A DNA stretch of 64,000 bases from Marasmius tenuissimus (GCA_029532415.1 JAQOTA010000006.1:124001-188000); one strand, 5' to 3'. Shown: positions 23,734 to 35,590, numbered from the stretch's first letter. Notes: a model not told the origin generated them from the sequence alone. A program made the numbers and translations.

Positions 23734-26199
23734 ACTCCGTTTGAAATGCTTTACAGCAAAGCACCTGATGTTTCACATCTCCAAGTTATGGGTTGTGCAG
23801 CCTACGTCTTCATTCCTGAAGATCGTAGAAAAAATAAGCTCACTCCTCACAGTGAGTTAATGACCTTCATCAGCTACCAAGACGGGATGAAAGGCTTCCT
23901 GTTCATGCGAAGCAATAATTCCGTATTCAAAGGTAGCACTGCACTGTTTGATGAGACACTGTACAACAAGTGTCCTGATGCCAAAACTCGTGGTTTTACA
24001 CCTGTCAGTAGTGAACCATTTACTTTGGGTGAAAATCCCGACATTCCTTCGGAAGATGAAGACTCTGATGATGACGGTTTTGATGCTCCATTACCAGATC
24101 TCAGACGTCGCTCCGAACCTTCTAAGAGATCAGAACCTCAGGTTGACAAACCTGCAGGTGGCCCTGCGCCAGGGAATGTGCCACTCCCTCAATCTGGTCC
24201 TCTGACGCCTCCAGGCAAACCCGCCGTTCCACCGCCTGCACCAGCAGCAGATGATCCACGCCGGTCTTCAAGGCAGCGGAAGGGTACAACGCAACCTGGT
24301 AACATATTTGGGGAGAAGCGGAACCCAAATAAACCCTCAGACATTATTCGCGACTTAGAGAATAAGAATACTTGGAGAAACATCACTGGGGATAAAGAAC
24401 CTTCACATCCAGTTGATCGTCCTAGCTCTTCACGATCTAGGAAAGGCAAAGGTGGTAAAAAGGGGATTCCTGGTCCACTTCCGCCTCCGCCTGCTCCAGG
24501 ACCCAGTGGAAGCACTGAGTCGCATGAGGAAGAAAGCATAGTCGAAAGACTGACCCAAGAAGGGGGAGTAGGATTTGTGATTTACCTGTTGAACAACGCC
24601 GTTCCAGTTCACGATTCGCTTCCAACGTCCGATACTCCTGATTTCTCTAACATCAGAGAGTGGACACTCCGCGATATTCTAAAGTTGCCTGTTGAGCAAC
24701 AGAAGGAATGGAAGAACGCTTGCCACGAAGAACTTGAGGCACTTTGTAAGCGCAAGGTCTTCAAACTCTGTGACTTGCCTAAAGGTTGCAAAGCCATCAG
24801 AAATAGATGGGTCTTCGACGTTAAGTCAAATAGTCGCAAGAAAGCAAGACTTGTTGCCAAAGGTTTCTCTCAGGTCAAAGGTGTCAATTTTGATGAGATC
24901 TTCTCACCAGTTATTCGTTATGAGACTGTTCGAATGATGCTTGCTCTTGCAGCCCTCAAGAACTGGTACATCACTTCTGTTGATGTTAAGAACACCTTCC
25001 TTTATGGTGATCTTGTTGAGGAGATTTACATGGAACAACCTGAAGGCTTCAAAGTCAAGGGCCAAGAATGTAAGGTACTACGCCTGCGTCGTGCATTATA
25101 TGGACTGAAGCAAGCTGCCCTTGAATGGTGGCGAACCCTCAGCTCGTCCATGGAAGTACTGGGCTTCAAACACCTGACTTCTGATGCTGGACTCTTCATC
25201 TGCAAAGATCCGAAGAGTGGTGAAGTTGTGTATGTGATCATCTACGTTGACGATGCACTCTTCATGGGTCCTAACAAAGCTTTTGTTGACAAGAAGAAAG
25301 CTGAGTTCATGGCTCAATGGGAATGCCGCAATATGGGCGATGCTAGCGAGTTTCTTCGCATGAGCATTTGTCGCGAAGGCAATAAGATCATGATTGACCA
25401 GAAGGATTATCTGAAGAAAGTCCTTGAACGTTTTGGGATGCAGAATGCAAAAGGTGCTCCAACACCCTTACCTGCTGGCTATGTGCCAACTCCCAACAAT
25501 GGTCCAGTCAATCCTGCCATTCGCTCCAAATTCCAGTCTGTGATTGGGTCGCTTCTGTACATTATGCTGGGCACACGTCCTGATATTGCCTATGTGGTTA
25601 CGAAGCTTTCCCAGTTCTCTTCTAATCCAACAAAGGAACACCTCGATAAAGCTCTGTATATCTGCTGCTATCTAGCTGGCACATCAGACTATTCACTCGT
25701 CTACGATGGTGACTCTGATGGAGGTCTTCTTGTGTTCACAGACTCGGATTGGGCTGCCGATCCCATCAAACGTCGTTCGATTACTGGCTACTTCTTCAAG
25801 TTAGCAGGCGGCATCTTCTCGTGGCAATCACACACCCAGAAGACTGTAGCTCTTTCTTCCACTGAGGCTGAGTATATGGCACTGTCGGATTGCAGTCGTC
25901 AAGCTTCCTGGATAAGATCGCTACTCTCTGAACTTGGAATTGACTTGGGTCCTATTCCAATCTGCGGTGACAACCAAGGCTCTATCTTCATTGCATCTAA
26001 TCCGGTTCAAGAACGCCGAACCAAACACATCGATATTCGATATCATTATATTCAATCATGTGTTGAAGATGGCAAAGTCAAGTTGTTCTTCATCAAAGGA
26101 GTCTATAATCCCGCAGACATGTTCACAAAGAATCTCGGTCATGAGAAGTTCTTACGGTTCAGAGATCACCTTGGACTTGAATTCTATTCGTCCACTTGA
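23734..26199 (+). pseudogene. Copia pol, reverse transcriptase and RNase H
   Basis: This continues the same frame after the TGA at 23731. A Pro/Ser-rich linker with SSRQRKG leads to the reverse transcriptase: WVFDVKSNSRKKARLVAKGF, SVDVKNTFLYG with the first catalytic Asp, YGLKQAALEWW, and the YVDD active site at 25242-25253. RNase H follows with TDSDWAAD, STEAEYMAL and GDNQGS carrying the acidic catalytic residues, then HIDIRYHYI and the C-terminal ADMFTKNLG typical of copia. The frame is fully open from 23734 to the TGA at 26197-26199. With no start of its own it depends on readthrough of the upstream stop, so the element is probably inactive. Confidence 0.93.
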
Positions 26200-26230
26200 T
26201 TCGCTCAGATGCGCTTTTTAGCTGCACTTA

Positions 26231-26241
26231 GCGAGGGGGTG
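26231..26241 (+). promoter_or_regulatory. Copia polypurine tract
   Basis: GCGAGGGGGTG lies immediately before the right LTR, the usual position of the plus-strand primer. It is short but nearly all purine. Confidence 0.75.
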
Positions 26242-26565
26242 TGTTGAATCCGTGGACTATTATTAGATCCCGGTATATCCAAAGTCCCGGTTCATACTTC
26301 CCGCCATTGTATTATGCGGGACAATACATTCGCTATTGTTCTATTATTCATTGTTCACTATGCTCATATGTACAATTTCTATTGTCGTCCCTATATGGTA
26401 ACTCTATTGTATCTACATGTATATAAGCTCGTAGTTCTCTACCTGAATATATAGTGTGCTTGAGCTTCTACGTCTCGCCTCCGATAACTCTCTAAACTCC
26501 TCTCTGGTAAGTAGTAGTGTAGCCATGTTGTAGTCCTCTGCGCTAGGCGTCATGCCGGCTCATCA
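26242..26565 (+). repeat. Copia 3' LTR, 324 bp
   Basis: It begins TGTTGAATCC and ends CTCATCA. It differs from the 5' LTR by five transitions and a 3-bp gap (CCTCCGATAAC here, CCTCTAAC in the 5' LTR). Confidence 0.94.
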
Positions 26566-26570
26566 CATAG
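26566..26570. repeat. Copia target-site duplication CATAG (right)
   Basis: Exact repeat of 17524-17528. Confidence 0.92.
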
Positions 26571-26889
26571 TCCTTAGTGCGAGGCACAACAGACTTTAGT
26601 AGCTAAGCAGGCCAATAGGACTGCAGACACACTCATTAGTATTATGACTATACGGCTAAATACCTACTTCTAGTAGTAGTTTCACACAATGGTAATGACT
26701 CTTACATGTACTGAAACTTGTGTATAAAAGCTGGTATTCCAAGGCCTTAAGCCTTAGGACAATCTACTCAATTATCACCTCTCAAGCATCTCAAAGCACT
26801 CTAACTACTAAGGTCTACAAGCTATCTAACCCAAGGTGAGGTTTAGGATGTTATAACCCACTGTGCAGTTTGACTATGCTGGCTCATCA
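26571..26889 (+). mobile_element. Old copia-type solo LTR, 3' part
   Basis: It continues the LTR begun at 17340. It has a TATA-like GTATAAAAGC near 26713 and ends GGCTCATCA, the same terminal sequence as the intact copia LTR. It is followed by TTGAA, the partner of TCGAA at 17335, and by array sequence with no primer-binding site. That identifies a solo LTR and not the edge of an element. Confidence 0.65.
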
Positions 26890-27545
26890 TTGAAGGAATT
26901 GAAGTGGTCGGAATAGTCGTGTAGAGGGAGTTCTTGGGGGCATACTACGCTCCGTCACTCTTGCTGTTGCTGATAGTGCAGAAAAGACAAGAGGCCTGCG
27001 ACTGGTGTTGGAAGTGGGAATGGAAGGGAAAATACGAAGTTGGAGTTGGCATCTGTGCTGAACAGTCGCAGTTGTGGGTGCACAAAGGACGACACGGTGG
27101 ATAGTGACCTCACCTGCTATCTGCGTTTTATTCTCAGATCGCTGCTGCTGCAGGTGCCTGATGGTACTGAATTCCTGAAAGCCTTGTTGATATCTATTGG
27201 ATTTTCATCGTTATCGGTAACAGCCTAGCGCTCTCCCTCTCCTGAGTCCTACCCCCTCCTGTCTCATCTCACATACTTGTCCTGTACTATACTCAGACCT
27301 TACCCATCCTCACGCAACATCATATACTCCTGCACGCATAAATCACATTACAAATCTATTACTTCATGCGTGGACTTCTTACCCTCTCTTCCTTCCCTCT
27401 CTGCTTGTCGTCCCATTCTAAATTCGCTATCGTTCTTGGTCAATACACTTTCTACTGGTAGCTAAATCTGGTATTTCTGATGTTTCCTATGAGGGAAGTA
27501 ATTTATCGTTGTTGTACCATTGAATTTCCACAATCATCTGGTCGA
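26890..27545 (+). pseudogene. Unit 2 resumed: 3' part of the small-gene relic, then gene-free DNA
   Basis: Directly after the old LTR the text GAATTGAAGTGGTCGGAATA and TCGTGTAGAGG aligns with the DNA downstream of the small gene in unit 4 near 42125-42165. This continues the relic interrupted at 17339. Beyond about 27000 no gene is evident up to the start of unit 3. Confidence 0.5.
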
Positions 27546-27668
27546 ACCAACGTGGACTTTATCCTTTATGCTACGACTAAAACTGTCCGTGGTAAACATC
27601 AAAGTCCCAGATAAACTATAGATATCGAGCAAGCTGGAAAAAGGACCGAGAGTACACTGGACCACGAA

Positions 27669-29987
27669 CTAACATGCAACTACGGAATAATCCAAATTGT
27701 CTGTACGGATCAAAATGGCCTCCGAGACCGAGTTGTCTGGAGAATGTGCATCAGAGCCGATACATATGGACTGAAGAAACACATACACCAGTTCTTTAGG
27801 AAACCAGGTTTGGCCCAGTGCGTGACTGTACCTTGCGGTGGAGGCATTGGCGTGTCTTCACGTTCAGTGTCATCTTTTGCGGGTGCCTCCAACATGAGTG
27901 AAGAGGTTGAGGGTGATGTGGTTTCTGAAGGTGAAGAACTTCTGGTCTCGCAGTCTGAGTCTTCGAGTGCTTCTATCCTGGTGGTATCGTGCGGATCAGC
28001 TGAGAAGGAAAAGATGTCAATGTGGTGTCAGAGAGGGAAATGTTGCACACCAAAAATCAACTCGGGATGTCCATGGTCACGAGCATAGTGCCTCCCATCC
28101 AGGTTGTATTTTCTCGAGCGAAGATGTTCTCGGACCACTGTGTAGTGCCTCTCTTTCCAGTAGGTACCAATCAATTCCTTCACGCTCAACTCAGGGATCC
28201 TAAATCTCTCCCAATCCTCCTTAGCAATCACATTCCTTCCTTGTGAGTCGCAGGACCAGTAGAATAAATTTTCGGGGAACGGATGGCGAATGTAATGTAC
28301 GTTGTTGATAGATTCAGTGGGAAGACCAGGGTGGACAAAGAGGTATGCCGGTGCCAAACAGCTGGTGGGATCATCAGAGAAGGTAGCTTGGAGTGTGAAT
28401 CCAACTTGATCAATATATACTGAGAGGAAGAATACATCAGACAGAGGAAGGCAGGAACATGTGAAGGAACACTTACCAACATCCTCCACATCTTCATAGT
28501 TGTTGCAGAGGTGGAGGGACTGGCAGAGGAAGGCACAACCAAGTCGATGGCGGTCCTTCTCTGGAATGCGCCAGCCGAAATCAAGCTTTACTTGAACCTC
28601 ACCAGTCTTTTTGAATGACAGATCAACTCGCCCCAGGACTAAAGCAAGTCAGTAAATGGAAGGTTGAGTTAAATGGTAGACTTACCGGAACTAGAGTAGT
28701 GGGCATTGACATCGAGGGTGAGGCTCTCGCAAAACCACTCGGGAGAGGGAGTGGAAGGAAGGTGAGCGAGGATTCCGGGTTTGTTTTCGTCAACAACAGT
28801 GCCAAGCGTTAAAAACCCGTGTCGGGCATAGTCTGACAGGTCAGTCACCCACCTCCCTCCCGCTGACGTAATCAGGTACAAAACGTCGCCCAAGCTTTCC
28901 TTGACGTAGGCAACGATTTCGGTAGCGTTGAGTCGAGGGAGAATGTCTTGGCGAAGTGGGGCGTAGGGATAGAGTGGTTGGAGGGTGCTTTCGTCCAGTG
29001 GATCAAGGCAGAGAGGAACAGGATCGTAACACCAAGAGAGTGTTTTGAGGTTGAAAGACCAATCTCTCCAACGATCCGTGACCTGTTTGGCGTATCATTA
29101 CCCGCTCAATGCTAGAGATATTCAGCTCACCGGAAATCGCACGGTCTCGTCGTCGCGCAAGGATTGGATTGCAATAAACTAAGGGTACTCCTCAACTGGG
29201 ACACCAAACTCAAAGGTTGAACGTACAAATGTATAGTTTAGGTAGTACCATACAATCCATTCCTTTCCCGCATACCGACGAGTAAATTCATCCCCATTCG
29301 GGAGTTCTGCCGCCCCTAAGCACCCACAATCAAAGTTCCCAACAAAAAACCTACCATCTTGCGCAATCAATGTCAATGCATTCGACTCGGCCACTGCAAA
29401 AACTTGCTTGAGTAGCGCTGACCTGCAACAGATCATTGTAAGTACAGATCGACAGATGAACGGCACGTGCATCAACTCACCGCTGGCAAAATGTTGCTTC
29501 AAGGACGACCTTCACGATCTAGAATGATCTCAGAATATTTTACTCGAATCAAACACTGAAACTCACCTCTTTAAACTGTTTCCGATCCTTCTCGTCGACT
29601 GGTTCAAAACTGGTGGCGGTAAACTTTCCCTGGTACCCGTATATTTCGGCGGTCTGTTCCATTTTCTTGATCTTGATGACCTGCGACTCCGTTGATGTCG
29701 ATGCTCCCTTCGGCTTGACGTTGACGGATAGGATCTTGGACAATAAAACGCGCTGATAGCTGATGTCACCGTCGATGACCCTTCTGACTGTCCTTCCGTG
29801 CTGCAGGCAGCAATTAGAGTTTCAATTGAGAGTAGCGTGGTCCGGCACGTACCAAAGTCACCTCTGAACTTGGATTGTTGTAGATGTTAGTCGTAGAATT
29901 GTTAGTCGTAGAATTGCCAGCAACATTTTGGAAGTTGGCATAGGGCCCTATGATGGTGCCTTGAGCGTCGGAGAAGTAAGTAGCCAT
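27669..29987 (-). CDS. Gene 1, copy in unit 3: uncharacterised 606-residue protein
   Basis: It has the same eleven-exon structure as the unit 1 copy. The start is at 29987-29985 and the stop TAG at 27671-27669. Well-defined exons include 29082-28686, 28638-28477, 28419-28051, 27999-27787 and 27736-27669. The total is 1821 nt, 606 residues. It differs by one residue gained in exon 9 (HPGLPTES against HPLPTES), three lost in exon 10, and many substitutions, such as exon 11 NSVSEAILIRTDNLDYSVVAC. All splice sites are kept; the exon 9 donor is GTGTGC in place of GTGAGT. Keeping 606 open codons and ten introns after this much divergence suggests both copies stay under selection. Function is unknown. 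Confidence 0.82.
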
Positions 29988-31851
29988 GGTTCTAGAACAG
30001 AATCAGAGGTTAGAAAGGGAGACGATGGGCGAAGGGGAGAGATGATGGAAGGAGGAGGGAAGGAGGTCAAACACAGCCTCGCTCTATCCAACGTCCAACA
30101 GCTTTCCTCACGCCTTGCACGAGGCCTTATCCCCTCTATATCCTCAAGTGCTATTCACGTTGTCGCAGGCACACTATCCACTATCACTATCACGATCACG
30201 AGAATGATCACCGGTGGTCTCGTGGATCTCCCATCGTCGAATTTGGCTCCCACAGCACGACGCGAAGCCCCAACTCCGTACCAGCAAGTCCACAAAGTCT
30301 GTATTTCAGTTAGTCGACAACAAGGCTGAAGACATCCGCAGCTTACCCAGTGGAAAGTTTACGATGTCCGCTACCAGCTGCCTTCCACTTCGCGATTGAT
30401 ATTTGATCAACATCGCTCGGATAGCTCACCCTTAAGAACGCTTTCTGCAAGGAATACTAGAACGAGAGAGGGAACGAAACATGGTATCCCGATCGATGCC
30501 CATTTCAATTCGTGGACTCGACCATCCCGTTACATGCTTCAAACAAAACAGTGACTTCATGCTCGTAGCGTATTCGGGGATCAACAAGCTACCAACACAT
30601 ATTAATTGATGGTCCTCGTCAAGAAAGCAAATTATTGGTTGCACTTACCGTTCACCTCGACCCGTTTCTCATGATCCGCGCGACAGTTTCCCCATGAATC
30701 ACTTTGATCCAAGACCCCCTCCACCGTCCTATGTGTCGCGTACAACTTCGTGGATGTGAGTCCATTGCAAAGCCCAGTAAAGCCCATCGTGTATACATCC
30801 CGCTTTTCCAGCGAGTTCCAGCTTGGAAGAGGGGAGGTTATGGGTACGGCGATACGTTGTCCAGGTCTCAAGAGTCGAATCAAAACCTAAGCCAGATGGA
30901 AGGCCATTACAGGAGTCAGGGAACCTTGTAACTCGGAAACCACACAAACAACTCACCCTATATCCCTGTCCTTTCATCTGAATGTAGAGTCCAGTCCGAC
31001 GCGAGATCAATCGGAGTGCCTTCGGATTGGCCCACCTCTCAGTGGTTCGGCGGTGTGAGAGCTTGCAAAGCGGCACAACCGAGCAAACTGCGACGCGACA
31101 TAGGTTGAAACGTTGAAGAGAAAGGTGTTGGCTAAGAACTTCAAGCTTCAAGCCGGATATATCGAGTGTCACCGGCCCGCTCGTTCCACGCTTCTGTCTC
31201 TGTGCGTGGTACGTACTTGAACCCAATAGCTACAGGAACAACATAACGAAAGACGTCTTCGGACGTAGACTCGTTCATTACATATATAGCAAAATAGATA
31301 GACACGACTGGATAGAAACGGTACTAGCGGGTGATACCAAGTCATGGGAACATGCAGGTGTGTACTCCCAAACCCACGTACTGTTCCAATATAAGTCTAG
31401 CCACGCAGTAAAATGGCTGTTCGCAGCACCCGTCCATCTTAACAACGGCCTATCCGAGTTCTGCATCCCATTGTTCACCACTCCGAACCAGCAACATGAT
31501 TCCCGAGTCGCGCATACGGATACTCTCGACAATGAATCGTGAGAAGGAGGACGACAGTGTACATCGGGTGAATAGAACCTCTGCTTGCGAGTTCCGCAGG
31601 TAAGACGTACAACCGGATTTTGAAGAAGGAGAAAGAACCGGTGCGCATAGGGCGGGAGGTATAATTCGGTGTGTGGATTGGAAATCTGTGACTCAATGGC
31701 ACGACAACGGGGTTTCACGGCTTCGAGGTCATGCCAGGGAGCGAGGGTTGGGCGACAGCGGATGAGCAGAAGTTACGACCGAAGATATCGTTGATATGAG
31801 GATATGTGGAAGATACGGCTGGCGAGTGGAACCCGAGGGCAAGTCTTCAAG
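29988..31851. other. Intergenic stretch of unit 3
   Basis: Counterpart of about 5631-7477 in unit 1. A minus-strand frame at 30729-31226 and a second at 30632-30883 (RLLRPGQRIAVPITSPLP) are partly preserved in both units, but no complete spliced gene could be built. They may be remains of a lost gene. Confidence 0.4.
31845..31851. repeat. 7-bp target duplication CTTCAAG (left)
   Basis: It is repeated at 33068-33074. The uninterrupted site in unit 1 is CTTCAAG at 7478-7484. Confidence 0.75.
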
Positions 31852-33067
31852 CCCAGTGAAAACCGCACCTGCACTGGTCTGGAAATATCTGCAGTTTTCG
31901 GAGAAAATCCGCATGTGCAGACGACTTCAGGTATTCCCAGAGTTTGCTCGTCTGGCCAGATTTTATCTGTAACTGTCTGTACCACGTTCCTCGGTCTCTG
32001 TGCTGGTCGGTCCATATCTGCGATTGTCTGGGGTATTCTGCAGCATTGCTACTGTGGTTCTCGTTGCACGGGCCCCTCGGGTCCCCTCGGGTCATTGATT
32101 GGTTGCATTCAATTCAGATTATTTTCATGTCACTACACAAGTAGATACACGAAACTAGGAGACACCATTTGCAAGACGAACCTGAACAAAAAACCACTCC
32201 AGCCCGCGACATCTTATACCAAACATCCATCGAGGTTAACTCGAGCCCATGCCCATATCCATCGTTCCAACTTCCACTCCCTACGCAGCATGACCCAATG
32301 AGTTGAGACCGATACAAGCAACTTGGTCGAGTCTTCCGAGATTGTTTACAGCACGGTATATGGCTTGAATCGAAAGCTATTAGCACCGAGTGATATACAA
32401 AACTAAATTATCGCACCTGAACGCGTCGTCGAGACCCAAGAACCTTCAAATCCATCTGTTTCCGAGATGGTACAGAATGAGCTAGCGACAAAAGTAAGAC
32501 GGTCTGTCACTCATCATGATGCCCAAATCGTCGGTGATAGGCTTGAGAATGAACGAACAGAAGGAAAGGACAGACAACACGGCAACATATAGCGGGGAAG
32601 ATGGAGGGAGGGAAGGAAGGAAGGTCGTAGTCGACGTCAAGGATCCTCAAGTATAAGTGATGGGCAGAATTCAAGCACCCACGCACGGACCAGGTTTAGG
32701 GCAGGGCAGAGGGCGTCCTTTCGAATCGCGTTCTGAATTATTCGGTAGACGAGAAGTTCCGGAATCTTCATTGCATCGATGTTTTTTCAGCGGGAGCAAA
32801 GATTTCGGAGAAGTCTGAGGTCATGGGAAGACTACAAGCAGAAAATTAGCCAGTGCCAAGAAATCCCAATCATCGAACACTTCTGAAGCTCCTCCGAATC
32901 CCTTCCAACCCTTAGTCTCGTTCAACCAGGCTGACAATTTCTACGTGATAACTTGATATGTCCAACCCTCTCCACTCCGCTTGCCGAGGGCAGGTATGCA
33001 GATCCACGCGGAAATAGCCAGATACCCTCCGATATCCCCAGATAGTGCAGGTGCGTTTTTCACTGGG
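31852..33067. mobile_element. 1.2 kb non-autonomous DNA transposon, present only in unit 3
   Basis: The ends are terminal inverted repeats of about 24 bp: CCCAGTGAAAACCGCACCTG at the left and the complement of a copy with one mismatch at the right. The flanking CTTCAAG is duplicated, and unit 1 shows the empty site. Subterminal motifs such as TATCTG and CCAGATA recur near both ends. No transposase frame is present, so it must be moved by a related element. The CAGTG near the terminus recalls hAT elements, but a 7-bp duplication is short for them, so the superfamily is undecided. Confidence 0.85.
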
Positions 33068-33074
33068 CTTCAAG

Positions 33075-34490
33075 CTTCAACGGGCGGAGCTCAGGCGACG
33101 AGGAAAGAGGCTGAGCGAATCCGGCAAAGGTAGGTGGCATGGAGTTCCTTTCAGCACTTCCTTCGCACGTTGACTTCCATGTCTTCAAGCGCTGCAAGAA
33201 TTCCGCGGATGCTACATGTTGATCAAATCAGGGATTGGTTAGCAATAGGTAGGCTCGAAGACAAGGCAGGTGCGTAGAAGCTTGAATAGGGTAGGGAAAC
33301 GACCAAAACAAGGGTAGGCATAGCATACCTTGAGGTTTCCCCAGCGCCGAAGGCCGCCCGTATGCCTTATACCCTTCCCCTCTACGTGTGCCTTCCAATT
33401 AACCATACTCGACGGCAATGCGAAGACGCGTATGATGGAACGGCGTGTTTTCAATGAGATCGAGAGGACTGACGTTTCAGAGGAGAAGGTCAGGGAACTG
33501 GACATCAAAACCAAGTTGAATGACCGCATACCTAGACTTCGGCCGCTCGACCAGATCAACCTCTTTCCTGCAACCTCGCAACACGCTACAGAAACGGCAT
33601 GAGGTTGATCTTGGTAGCAGAAATTGGCCGTAAATGGAGGGAAGTGGCGGGCGTCAGAAATTGTGAACGTTTGGTAGGTATGAGCTCGACTCTTTAGCGA
33701 GCGAGACGATTATATGGAATAGAGGTTCTCGTGGTTGATGGAGGCGTTGAGACTAGTGGTGGGTAAGGGCGAGGCGAGCATCAATTGCCAAGGTTCTGGT
33801 TACTATCACCCACAAGCCTACTTGTTGAGCACCGAAGGCCTCGAAGAAAGACGCGTCTCCTCCTAATGTACGCTGGTGGCAACAACTGGAAGGTGTCAGT
33901 CCAAAACGACGGATTTTAAACAGGAGAATGAACATACGGCGGCGGCATGTGATGAGCTGTGCTCACAGCGATTTCCAAGATTCAGCCGAGCGGATAGGCA
34001 TTGAAGAGGTTTGTGGAGGCGGTCGAGGAATGTGGTCGAATGCAGTTGAGCTGGGTGGTGGTCACTCGGTCTGCACCATGCAAACGTGAGGAAGTGGGGA
34101 TGTCTTTGCGGCAATTCACCCCCAAAGCCGGCTCTATTCCGGGGCTCCGGTGACGAGAATGTTGTCCTATGGTCGGACGATTCGGGATGCAGGAGGCTTT
34201 GAAGGATTGGCTGGGATGGACGACCAGAAAACCACCGGATTCCACTCTGTTCCAGCTCAGGCTCCATCTCTTTCCTCCGCTCTCCTTCCATTCCCGAGTC
34301 GACGCGATATCTAGGACGGACCAAGCAATCAGGCGTTTTTGAACAAGAGGGCTGAGGGCTCTCAGCTGAGCCTGCAAAAAATTTCAGCCTAAAGAAGTGC
34401 CGTAAGATCATAAAACCTGTAAATTTCCTCAAGGCGTATCTGGCCACGGAACGTCGAGTAGTCATTTGGGGGAAGATCTGAGACATGAAA
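33075..34490 (-). pseudogene. Decayed gene 2 region of unit 3
   Basis: Minus-strand frames at 33982-34377 and 33753-33935 correspond to those of unit 1 and to the N-terminal part of the intact gene at 36966-40017. The first contains VVHPSQSFKASCIPNRP and EPALGVNCRKDIPTSS, aligning with IYPSQ and VTPLGEFSMETSISS of the intact gene. A stop follows PLG in this copy, where unit 1 reads on. The C-terminal membrane spans of the family are absent. The transposon lies immediately downstream in the direction of transcription. Confidence 0.5.
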
Positions 34491-35192
34491 GAGAAAAGCA
34501 GCGCGCCGTTGGAGGTTTGGTGGGAGACTGGGCTCTTGAGTCTTGTCTGAAGATAAGATAGGGTTAGATAAGCGCTCGTGATCCGCAGGTCAAAACAGAA
34601 CGCCGACTTCGTTTCGACCTTGCAACCATCTCAGAATCTACTCGTTACTTGTAGACACCCCGACCTCCGTCAAATCCAAAGCTCTCTGTAAAACTACTCG
34701 TCAATGTCTAGAATGGACTAGAATTTTTTTCTGCCCAGTATACGGAATCCATCAACGTCACCCACGAAGGCGCCGGTGAAGACACTACACTGAAGACAAT
34801 AACGGGAGTTTACTGATGGTTTTGAGACCTGGGAGCAGACGAGTGAACAGAGGTGCGCTATAATTCGTTGCATACCCTTGAAGTACACGGAATTCCGTCC
34901 AGCTCTATTCACAGGCCGTTGGTCGCTACGCTACGGTCTTGAGGAGGGAACATGCAACTATAATACTGCGGAAGACCCGAAGATTCGTTGCTCAACCTGC
35001 TGGCGTACTTCCCAAATCAAAACGGGGTCTTTCTCACTTCAGAAAAGGGCCCGTCGCAGGAACGACTTCAAAACCTTGCTCTCCCGTTCCAGCTTCATCA
35101 CTTCCGCACTCGAACTATTTTCAGGGTCTCCACAATGAATATTGCTAAAGAGAATCTTCTCTGTCCTCACACAAAATCATTCTATGGACACA
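34490..35192. other. Unit 3 stretch without a supported gene
   Basis: Counterpart of about 8940-9640 in unit 1. Frames on the plus strand near 34880-35150 are shared but change phase between the copies, so I do not call a gene. Confidence 0.4.
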
Positions 35193-35590
35193 ATGTCTCT
35201 ACGAGCTCTCAGCTGCGTCTTCAACCTTCTCCTTCATAAGCTCCACAAGCACATTGTCTACCCCCAAAACCGTCCTCGTAGTGTACACTCACAATCAACT
35301 GTGGTTTACCAGGCTTTACCCCACCTCCATCTGGCGCTGCCGTACCACTCCCAGGCACTCGCCAATTTCGTTCCGGGTCATTCAGTCAGCAACGAGGCTA
35401 CAGCTATACCATTCGAATCAACCCACCCAAACCTATTGGAGAAGTCAAGACCGCAAAGGGTGAGCTCGAGCCGCGAGCTGCTGCCCTCCCTCGTCGTACT
35501 CGCGAGATAGCTCAGCAGCAACCCTGGGTCCCCGTGCCCGTTGAAATCAAGGAGCCGAAACCGTTCGAGTTTCGCTGATATGGAAAAGTC
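35193..35590 (+). pseudogene. Small Ser-rich gene, unit 3 copy, frameshifted
   Basis: The ATG equivalent to that of the unit 4 copy is kept at 35193, but two bases are missing directly after it. About 10 extra bases near 35310, relative to unit 1, shift the frame again. The C-terminal text IRINPPKPIGEVKTAKGELE can still be read in its own frame, and the stop present in unit 1 is replaced by TGG. The protein cannot be made in full from this copy. Confidence 0.6.

Larger units (their letters stand above)
17529..26565 (+). mobile_element. Ty1/copia LTR retrotransposon, 9.0 kb, interrupted by a 2.7 kb insertion
   Basis: The element has two LTRs, a primer-binding site, a single gag-pol frame in copia order (protease, integrase, reverse transcriptase, RNase H), a polypurine tract and an exact 5-bp target duplication. 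Without its own insertion it is about 6.3 kb, normal for the superfamily. The LTRs differ by five transitions and one 3-bp gap over about 321 bp. Known coding lesions are the 2.7 kb insertion in gag and one in-frame TGA in pol. It sits inside an older solo LTR, itself inside array unit 2. Confidence 0.95.

Noticed and set aside
31852..33067. Assignment of the unit 3 transposon to hAT
   Set aside because: CAGTG occurs near the end, but boundaries that give an 8-bp duplication do not fit the empty site. The superfamily is left open.
33896..34486. Minus-strand frame of 196 codons in unit 3
   Set aside because: Its phase does not match the gene 2 frame; the alignable frame is 33982-34377. It is open by chance.
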